A stretch of 64,000 bases of DNA, taken from positions 1,771,001-1,835,000 of the forward strand of contig NC_088299.1 in assembly GCF_032854445.1 (NCBI RefSeq). The letters are read 5' to 3'. Under the pieces are notes generated by a model, which saw only the letters and a list, made by a program, of their open reading frames with translations, had not been told where the DNA came from and did not search any database. The position numbers and the translations under genes are program-made. Below are positions 38,301-49,882 of this stretch, piece after piece. The DNA is from Liolophura sinensis. Taxonomy: Eukaryota; Mollusca; Polyplacophora; Chitonida; Chitonidae. Each line of letters starts with the position of its first letter. Positions within the stretch are counted from its first letter, which is position 1.

Positions 38301-41300
38301 GTGGGAGGAAAACGGGTAGAGCCCGGGGGAAACAAGTACCATCCACAGGTGAAGCTGTGCAGACTGTTTTACTGTCTAATACACAACTGCCTCATGCGAG
38401 CGAAGTGCGTAGTCTCAACTCATTTCTCCCCACAGTTTTGGGATGAAAATAAAGTGGAACATTCAACTAAAGGGGCTTCAGTCAGAAAACTTTTGTCCAA
38501 TAAGTGGAGCTGCTAATTTTTTACAAAGGAGCATAACGAAAACTGTGACAATATCCTTCTGCCCCAGACAGGACACACAGATGACAGAGGGCTAAAAATC
38601 AGACAATGGAGCATGTATACATACTGTATTCCTCCACTTGAAATGTTTCTGTGGTTTCTTCACCCTGAAATTAGAGAAAATAACAAAAACAAATGAACAT
38701 GTGAAAAATATGTATTGTTAACTCAATTTCATAAGGCCCATAAATTAATATTTCAATTTTACCAAACTTCTGACAATAATTATACAAGTTGTGCAGCACA
38801 TAAACAAGTTGTGCAGCACATAAACAAGTTGTGCAGCATATAAACAAGTTGTGTAGCACACAGACAAGTTGTGCAGCACATAAACAAGTTGTGTAGCACG
38901 TAAACAAGTTGTGCAGCACATAAACAAGTTGTGCAGCACATAAACAAGTTGTGTAGAGCATAAATTAAATATGCAGTACATAAATTAGTGCAAGTTCCCA
39001 GTCTTTTCACTCAGGCCAGAGCAACTCATGATCGTAATGCTTGTGGGGTATTGGACAAAATGGGACAGGGTGGGCGTGGGAATCACATGTCAAAGTTGCA
39101 CAACGTTGTACAAAAACGTACACTATGGTTCTAAATTCTACAGTAATTCTGACTTCATATTCACTTATTCATGAATAATGAAGACAATAATGTTACGCTT
39201 AACACAAACGTTACCTGGCACTTCAACAGCAAGCTGAATTTCACAAACTGCTATTTTCAAATTGGGTCGTCCAGAAAAAGATAAACTCATGGAACATTTT
39301 GATTGAAACCAAGAAGATGTACATTATTAAAAGGGGTGATTGGGCGATTGAGCACCTGTTTGGGAGTCTGAACGTTCTGTTTCAATAATGAATAGAAGAA
39401 ATATAAGTACCTATTGTGAAGAAAAAAAAATGATCTTAATCTTGAGAAGGCAGTTAAGTCCACCCTAGCAATAGAGTCATGTTATTCACGCATCTTAGCT
39501 CGTGAATCGCATGCTAAGGATTTTTATGAGATGCCAGAGGTTCATACGCCAGTCCTTACCACTGATGTCACTTTTATCTTCCAAGCCCCAAGGGCGGTCA
39601 AGGTTGACAATTCCAGTTCACCAGATACAACACCTGAAAAAGGGATAAACATTTCTGAATATCTTTACATTGAACAGCATTTAGAATGTATCGAATGTCA
39701 ACAAGTACAACCTCTGAAATAAGAAATTAGTTAGTAATCAACATGCAGCAAGAAAAATGTATGGGAGATAATCCTCACTTCAAAGTAAATTATCTCCCCT
39801 TATTTTCCCTTTACTTCAGAACCCTGAATTTACATGTCATGTGGACTTAACTGATCTAACAAGGTTCTTCACAAAACGATAAAAGTTTCAAAATTAAGAT
39901 ACATTGTTCCCAATATAAGTCGTACATCCTTCTATCATAGTTTGCTGTTCTCAAATGTGAACTAAATGAGACTTATTTAATACACACCGGTTTGATAAAT
40001 GTACTCCAAAATGCTTTTGTAATGTTAGGTAAGGGGTAGAAATAGTGGACTTCATAAATATATTTCTTAAGGACAGTATATGGTAAAATTAGTCTGCACC
40101 CAGGAAAAAGGAGAAAGTAAACCTTTAATACAGTGCTCACATGTTAAACAATGAAGCCCTGGTGAAAGTGGTGAAGAAGGATTCTTCTCGCAGTACAGAC
40201 ATACGTCCCACAGAGAGGTACTGATGTACGCTATTAGATACACGCTTACTCAGTGACAGGAAGTACTGATGTACGCTATTAGATACACGCTTACTCAGTG
40301 ACAGGAAGTACTGATGTACGCTATTAGATACACGCTTACTCAGTGACACGAAGTACTGATGTACGCTATTACATACACGCTTACTCAGTGACACGAAGTA
40401 CTGATGTACGCTATTAGATACACGCTTACTCAGTGACAGGAAGTACTGATGTACGCTATTAGATACACGCTTACTCATTCACAGGAATTACTGATGTACA
40501 CTATTAGATACACGCTTACTCATTCACAGGAAGTACTGATGGACGCCATTAGATACACGCTTACTCAGTGACAGGAAGTACTGATGCACGCCATTAGATA
40601 CACGCTTACTCAGTGACAGGAAGTACTGATGCACGCTATTAGATACACGCTTACTCAGTGACAGGAAGTACTGATGTACGCTATTAGATACACGCTTACT
40701 CAGTGACAGGAAGTACTGATGGATGCTATTAGATACACGCTTACTCAATGACAGGAAGTACTGATGTACGCTATTAGATACACGCTTACTCAGTGACAGG
40801 ATACGAAAATATATGGTGTCAGTAACCTTCATATCAAGAGACACATGGGTGATGCCAGGGAATCACAGGAAAACATCAGAAATGAGGAGAAAAAAAAAAC
40901 AAAAACCACTAATCTACACTGCTATATGGGTACCAATCTCAGTTTCTAAGAGATATTGAGTGCACTTGAAACCGACCTGTCCCTTTACCATGACACTGAA
41001 TACGATATCAATTGCTCCTCTGATCAGTCACTTTTGAAAATTGCTGACCTTATTCTACACTCCAATGAGTTTGACTTTAACTACATTACAAGCAGATAGT
41101 GGGTGCACCCCAGGATGCAGTCCGCTCCCCTGAACTTTGTGACGTTGCCATTTTCAGGCACATCAATCAGATCCTGAACAAATTTCTGCATCGCAATAGC
41201 ATAATCTTTCACAAACGATTCAGAGAAGATGGACCTATTATCATGACGTCTAACAGACTTGTGGCTGAACATCTCTTTGATTTATTATCATATTTATGAG

Positions 41301-44300
41301 ATGTCAAATTCAGAAATTAAATTTCTGGACATTACTTATCTCTAAGATAGATAGATTCAAGCAGGATTTGATCCTTTATCTGAAATGCTACTCAAAGCCC
41401 ACCGAAACGTACCAATATCTACACGGGGGGTCAGCACATTACCCATTCTACTTTAAATATTTTATTAGTGGTGAAATCACCAGGTACTGCAGTAACTTCA
41501 ACAATACGCCAGATTTCTTCAAGAAGTCCTCACTCTTCAAATCAAACTGAGCTTGATTCCAATTTCAACAAAGTGAAATTTGAGGACCGCCCTATGAGAG
41601 TCCTCTGGAAAAACAAGACTACTAAAGTCGTGTCAAACAAACAAATACATTTTATAACCACTTATCATAATCGTCAAAAGAATATGAGAAATATCCTTAA
41701 CAAATACTGGCATCTGATCAAAGGAAATAAAGGTTCTAATGAAGAAGTTCCTCTTCGTCCTTAAATCGGCTACAGTAGAGGCAACAACCTACGTGAAATC
41801 CTGCACAAATCCAAATTATACCATATGCTATCTTATCTTTGTCGTGGACTCCTGATGAGGGTAAACGCGAGCATAATATGCCGAACAAAACCGAAACACA
41901 GCTAACCTTGTCATGCATAGATTCACCCAATCCTCAACACTATGACAACCATTCATCTATATACACAGTTGTCTCTTTTAGGTGTATACTATTTACACAG
42001 CTTGTAGAAATGGACAGTGTCCAATCTGAGTCTACCCCAGTTAAACTTTGCGTGTGGCTTACTCGGTTTTCTCTGAAGCCACAGTGAGCATTGGAAAGAT
42101 TTTTGAGAAATAGTAACAATCAAGCAGGCCAAACACGGATGCTCAACTATGTAACATGTATACAAAAGTTATGTTGCCATGGAAACCCAGGAAAAATGGA
42201 GATGAAGATAATGAACAATAAATACCAAATAATGCACAGATACATGTAGTATAGATCTGCAAAATGAGGTGAATTAGAGAACATATTGAAATTCCTATAG
42301 ATTTTAACAGGGTTGCCTGTACAAGTAAAAACAATTTCACTAACAACGCTCAAAGACTTACCATTTTGTCCAAGTTGGTCTCTCCACTGCTTAATCTTAT
42401 TCCCCTTAGGATCCTGTGAAGGAAGATAGAAGTAGAAATACTTACATACACTGACATAAGAGACAAAAATAAGCTTCAAAATACTGCTCATTGAATCCTG
42501 TTAAAAAACAATGTTTATAGATACAATACACACAAATCACAAAGCAAATGCATGTTTGGAATACCGGTACACACAAATGACAACTATCAGCCAACGACCT
42601 ATTGCTTCTTGAGGCCAGCCGAAAGTTACTGTTATGAATATATACCAGACTGAACTCATGAGATAAAATAACAAAGTGTCATGCCGAGTTATCATGAGGA
42701 ACCTCAAGGCATAACCACAAAGGCCAAACCACAGAGGCACAGGCACAAAGGCGTAAACACAAAGGCAAAACTGCAAAAGCACAACCACAGAGGCACAACC
42801 ACAAAGGCCAAACCACAGAGGCACAATCACAAAGGCCTAAACACAAAGGCACAACCCACAAAGGCCAAACCACAGTGGCACAACCACAAAGGCCAAACCA
42901 TAAAGGCACAACCGCAAAGGCACAACCACAAAGGCACAACCCACAAAGGCCAAACCACAAAGGGGGTTAAATACAATTAAAATAAAATGAGCATCATTAC
43001 TAGCCCTACATGAACATCTATGTTACCTAAATCTGCAAATAACTTGTAAAGTTCCACCTAAAAGATTCACAGTAAATTCAAGATTTATCTATTTGACTGG
43101 TGTTTATTTGCTACCAGTAACTGGTTTATATACTGTGCTTGTACATTCTTCTTCTACAATCAGCTTGTACAGTTCCACCTAAAAGATTCAGAATAAATTC
43201 TAGATTTATCTATTTGATTGGTGTTTACACCAGCTTTATGGTAAAAAGTAACCTGGCAGAGCCTGCAGGAAACCTAAACCATCAGCCGGTTGCTGTCAAA
43301 TCTTCCCACAAACGATCTGAGAGGAAACCAGCATGAACTGGTTTTGAACTCAAATCGACTGCATTGGCGACACACTCTTGAGCCAATGAAGGTTAAGCCA
43401 CAAAGTTAAGATGACAAAACACAGTTTGCATTTTGATGTTCTATCAGCTTGAATGTTTGATATTGCTTGAATTCTAGTTAAGAGAAGAGTTTTTCTTTAG
43501 AAAAAGCACAGATGTGAGCGTGACACGGCTTGTTTACTGCACAGAGATCCTCCATATTTCAGATCTTACCAAAATCTCCACAGTGATGGGGTCATTCTTT
43601 GGTACCAGGAAAACATCAACAGCAAATGTTCGGAATTTCACTGCAAAAGATGGTTAACAGAAATTCAGACTTTCAACAGTAAAACATCAAATGAATTAAG
43701 TCTTTTGATTATTGTTTGCCATACTCAGGAATATTCATGTGTATGATGGGTAGTCGTATTCACAGGTACCAGAGTACTCGAAGTAAACAACCAACCTTCA
43801 CTTGGTGCCTGACTCATCTCCTAACTTAAAGTCATCGATGAAACAGCGAACGCTAGATTAATTGACCTCACTGGTCAATGGCCTGATAGTCACAGCTAGG
43901 CAGCGCTTTAACCATTTGAGTCAGAGAGGTCCCGAAGAGGTCTATGACTGGTAAACATATGAGGAGACAACGTTAATAATGATATCTTAATCCACAAATT
44001 TACAGCCAGATGTTTTTTTTTTTTTACAAAATTTCATAACTAGACAACATTGAAAAGTCTCTGCCACCCTTAACACAGTTAGTACAGTACCTGTAGCCCC
44101 TGGCTTGTATATACTCTTGTCTGTCGTGATGAACACAGAACGCGTCTTTCTCTTCAAATGGATTTCAGTCTGGTTGTCATAACTGAGTCCTTCCTGAACA
44201 CGTACGTAATACTTAGCACTCTCATCAACCTCATTTGGGATCTGTGGATGACAACATATGAAATGTCATTCTCAAGTAATTATTGTCTCGGCAGCACAAT

Positions 44301-47300
44301 AACAACTAGGCTTCCATGATAGCTAATAAAGTATGCTATATGCCCATGAGGTAGTCCACACTGAAAATAGCGGACACAAATATCTGTACCTGCAAGCATT
44401 TTTATGAACCGACAACCAAAAACGTTTCCTTATTTTTACCTTCACTTAGACAAAACAAAATACAGATAACATTTATTTATTTATTTGATTGGTATTTTAT
44501 GCCATACTCAAGAATATTTCACTTATATGACGGCGGCCACCATTATGGAGGGAGGAAACCGGATAGAGCCTGGGGGAAACCCACAACCGTCCGCAGGTTG
44601 CTGACAGACCTTAACAGGTACCGCCAGAGAGGAAGCCAGCATGAGCTCGACTTGAACTCACAGCGACCACATTGGTGAGAGACTCCTAGGTCACTACGCT
44701 GCGCTGGCGCGCTAACCAACTGAGCCACGAGGTTCCCAAATACAGATAAGAGAATTTAAAATACACAATTAATTTCAAACTCACTGATTTTTGTGCATTA
44801 TGGCTGAACATTATAAAAAGAAAACCAAAATACTTTGTATTAAAGAATATATGAAAAGGACGTCTAAAACAAAGCAAAATGAAGAAAATTATGCCTAAGA
44901 AAGTTCTTTTTTTTTTGAAATTTGAGGTGTGTTTTTACATCTGGTTATTACTCCTCTATATCATGCATTTTTTCCATCAATGGTCAAATTTTTCAGAAAT
45001 TACATCATCGTTGATCTTGTTTGGATCAAGGCCAACACCCTGAAGTGCCCCGAACCCAGTGAACCGTGGTCGCAATAGTGACAAGCTCGTGTGTATTTAA
45101 CTGATCAGAGAGATTAGATATTTCCCTACATTTAAAAGTGGTTCACTGCATCATTTTTAGCTGTTCCAAAAAGTGTGGGATGATTTCAGGCTTCAAGCTT
45201 CTCCAGATTTCCACGTGACTCGACATTTCGATAGGAATGGACAAGGAATGTGAAGCCATCCGACTTTTCCCCAAATGAGTGAATTGGAATGCTCTGAGCA
45301 TTTAAAGTGCATTTTACTAGGTTGAAAATAAATGTAAAAAAAAAAATCCAACTATTCGAAATCTAAAAAATAAATTGAACTACATATATTTTTATGGACA
45401 TGCAGTATTCAGTCGTCTTTCACCTGATATATACTTCACCGTAGTGTTTTACTTACCTTTAAAATCTCTTAAAATGTTTGATTCTTACCACTGATATGAT
45501 GTCATGAATCGTTTCTAAAGGTGATATAACTCTGATCTACATACACTATGGCGTGTTTTGGGCCAGTGATTCTGCATCGGTTTTGTTTTTTGTCTACGTT
45601 TGTAACTTACTGATATATAATCAAATAACTAGGAGAAGGTGAAAGCAGCTTGTGCAGACAATTTGGTACACGTGAAATTGCAGGCAGTTTAAATTGTGAA
45701 GGAAACTGAGTGACATTGCGTTAACCACCAACCTTTCTCACAAATGTCACAGATTTTCATCCCATAGAGTGGGGCTCATTGTGTGTTACATTGTTGGGAG
45801 ATAAGTGCATGTCCACTAATAACTGTCACCAATACAAACACACCGTTAACAGCAAGAGAATTTAGAAATACCGAAGCTGGCATATTGAACAACACTGTAT
45901 CCTAGTGACTTACACACAAACATCTTTATAGACGCAGTTACAACCCAAAAGATCAATGTTCTGGTCTTGGCAACCTATCTTCGAATGTTATCAGCAATAA
46001 ACAGAGCTTACAATGTGTAAAGATGAGCAGGAAAACATGCATTACCTGAAGGCTGAATGGGGCCTGGGTACCTGGAATTTAGAGCAAAATACAGACTTAT
46101 AAACAACATACAATTACTTTTATATTTGCCACCCATTATTCATTCATAATCAATAATTCATCAACTTCTGCATATGAAAGAGTGCATTTCAGTGCAATTT
46201 ATGCACCTTTTAAATTTTATTTTAAAGACAAATCTACACTGATTGAGTTCATTGATTGGCTTCAGCACAAAGTATATTTTTATCAGTCTGAGCAGAATAA
46301 TGTTAACACAATGATGCAAACAGAATGCTAACAGAATAATGCCAACAGAATATATCTGAATATACATATCATAAGCATCTGAAAACATTGAAGAATTACA
46401 GTACACACGATTTGGTGTTATTTGTGTCAGTTGTCAGTTGAAACAAGCTTTGCGGCTTACTACCAATCTGACTGATGGCTACCAGGAAAATTCCACTGGC
46501 GTTCTACTGGCATGCTAAGGTGTTGATATTTTTTTAAAATCTTCACTATATCGTACACTCGACTGGATCTCAGTACACTCTTGAAATTTAATAAAACTGA
46601 AAGTACCGGATTCATTTGTAATAACCACATGTACCATGTAAACATAAAAGTACCAATGTATAATAAAATCCAAACACTATTTCAAGTTTCTACGAACCCT
46701 TTTCATCTTCGTTATTTCAATTACCAGCACATTTCATGCAGGTACACAAAGGTAATTTTGTGCCGAACATTAAAATTGTCCCAAGTTTTATCTGAACACA
46801 CCAAATGTATGTGCCTGACAAACTTTGTTAATAACATGTTCCAGTTTAGTTAGAACACACCATCTGTACAAAGGGGAAGGGATGAAAGGCAGCACTGATG
46901 TGGTATATTGGTACAGGTAAGGAAAGTAGTGCAAATTTTTGTCAGGTGAAAGGGTGAAGTAATCACCTTCTTAATAACTGTCTTTTTGATTATATTTTAG
47001 CTTACCTTTTCAAGTAAAGTATATAAATACTTGAAATCAACCAACAAATAACAAGGGAGAAATGTTGTTTTACAGTTTAAAATCAAATCAAGTTTCAACT
47101 GGTGCACTGAATGAATTTTTACCAATTTCACCAACAACATCACTTTCTCACTTACTGCGTGTTCCTAAAATGGGCACAGAAAATTAACAGAAAAATTATA
47201 CTTCAGTGAAATTCTAAAAACTTTCACATCAGCATACTGTAAACTAAAAGTATACATGCGCATTCTATGTAATGTAAATACAAATCTGTACTTTCCAGAA

Positions 47301-49835
47301 AGTATTTTTCAGGTCCTGTGAAATGGTAGAAATGATGTGTTGTTTCTGTGTACATGATTTCACTAGGTTCATTTAATTATGACTGTCACTCTTTGGCGTC
47401 TTTAAAAATTTGCAGAGATTTATTTTTGGAATATTCGGAGAGAGTCGTATGACGTGCCAGCATTTAAGATATATTCTGTAAACCCTGCTGCTGACAGAAT
47501 GTACCTAGAAGCACACAGCATACAACCCAAATTTGTCTTTTCACTTGTTAAAGAATTGCTGTACTAGGCTTTAGAAATAAAACAATTCAGCCAAAGATAA
47601 GATCATCTCACCTACCACTCTTTCTGACACAAGCACATTGAATTACTTCAGCAAAATAATGACATCATCGTCAAAAATCATTACAGCCTCAGGTTTCTTC
47701 AAAAATACTGATTATAATATACAGCTATGAATATGGTCCAATGAAATCTGTTGCATCGTACCATGTGACCGTTCTGTTCTTGGAGTGATATTGGATACCA
47801 GAGAGCCATATGTTTTTCATATTTCAAAGGAAAGCTGCAGTGTTTATCTTTAGCTCTTTACTTTGCTATAAACATTTACAATGAAATATTCACGGAAGAT
47901 GAAATTTCATGGTGTGATGATTTACAAATTTGTCAAAATCCAAAGCCAAGATCAAAAGAAAAGAATAGAAAAGAATACAGCACTGGATACATTGGCCAAT
48001 AAAGACACAGAGATTGAAAAATTTTCTCAATGCCAGCTTAATGTGTGTATCCTCAACCGTTCTTTGTGTGGGAGGTCCTTGGATTATGAGCTATATAATA
48101 AACAGTTTATTTATTTATTTATTGGATTGGTGTTTAACGCCATACTCAAGAATATTTCACTTATACGACGGCGGCCAGCATTATGGTGGGAGGAAACCGG
48201 GTAGAACCAGGCGGAAACCCACCACTATCTGCAGGTTGCTGGGAGACCTTCCCACTTACAGCCGAAGAGGAAGTCAGCATGAGCTGGATTTGAAATCACA
48301 GCGACCGCATTGGTGAGAGACTCCTGGGTCATTGCGCTGCGCTAACCGGCTGAGGCAGGGAGGCCCCTCAGGTCATTTGCAAGGTTGTACGAAGTTGTGT
48401 TCTACTCATCTATGTTGTGTTGAAAAATCTGCCTTAGACTCGACACTTGCGGCGTCTCATTCAATACCAATTTCCAACACAACATGGACTTGTATAGTAC
48501 TGCTCCATAACGTGATGTCAACTTTGATGGAAGTCAATTGGCTTAGAGTTTAGTGTCATTTGGGAAGTTGAATGCGTAAGCCCATTTAGCAAACCTTTAT
48601 GAAACTGGGACCTGAGCTCCAGTATATGGTATAATTATACAATCAGTTTATATCTAGTAGCATATAAGTGTTTCAGCAAATTTAAGAAAAAAAAAAAAAT
48701 GATTGGTGACCATGTAAAGCTAATTATGAGCGATGCTTTAATCTATTCCAATATCACACACAACACTATTGGCAAATTCAAAGGTATTTAAGTTAGAAAA
48801 AAAAAGAATTTCAACATACACGAGTCACTCATAAAGCAATCTAAAACGACGTCAAAACATATACAAAAGACATACATATGTATATATACATGACAAAACT
48901 GCACATACCACTCAAAACGGTAGCGTCCTGTACTGCTATGACTTGCCCAGTATTGTTGTTCACGATTGAAACCGTCACGCTTAATTGAGAATTTGACAAA
49001 CTGGCAACTGATGCTTCGTAATTTGTTCCTGGTCGAAACGAATCCAGGCCGGTAAACAGTATGCTTGAGGGTAGCAAAAACAAGAACAGTTCAAACATTT
49101 GTATTATATAATCATGTTTCAAAAATATGTCCGCTTCAACTTTTAAATTAAGAAACTGACAGTTATTTCACAATAAAAATCTCCAAGTGTGAAATACATT
49201 TCCCTTTAAACTCAATTTTTTCAAGTGACATATTTTGCTTTCTTCTGATTCGTTCAGAACAGAGGGACTTTTCTTTATCAATTCCTTATCAGAAACACTG
49301 AAGTGTTGGCATCAAAAGAATAATTTTAAGGCCTTTACATGCATTTTACAGCTCCTTCCTGGTAAAATTCAGGTGAAATACAGTAGGTTATAATTTACAA
49401 GGCCTTGGTTAAGCATTAGTTAAAAACAGCATTTACATGTACATTCAGAGACTACATGATAAAAATCAAAATAACGGAACAAAGGATTAAAGTCCAGAAA
49501 TGACTTTCGTCATCCCTCAATTATGGCAGAAGTAACACATCTACCTGTATAATCAGTTCAATTGCCATTATGCTTTAATACTTCCAATTTTCCCTAACTT
49601 TGCCATCTTAATTTTGTCAAATTAGGGCGTCTCAAAGACAATGAGGAAACCAAGCTGAGCCTGGCTGGGGAAAACCAATGAACATTCACAAGTTACTGTC
49701 AGACCTAAGCTTCAAATGTACAACCGGAAAGAGAGGCAGTGTGAGGTGGACCTGAGCTCACAGCGGCTGCATTGGTGGAAAGCAGTGCTGTGCTAGCATT
49801 CTAACAACACGGCCACGGAGGACCTTATTTAATAG

Positions 49836-49882
<47 letters not shown>

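Noticed and set aside
38671-39010. Cys-rich repetitive peptides
   Set aside because: Products of the 20-bp array in three frames.
40137-40844. Repeated 15-residue protein on the minus strand
   Set aside because: A 45-bp minisatellite gives a periodic frame; there is no domain, signal or splice support.
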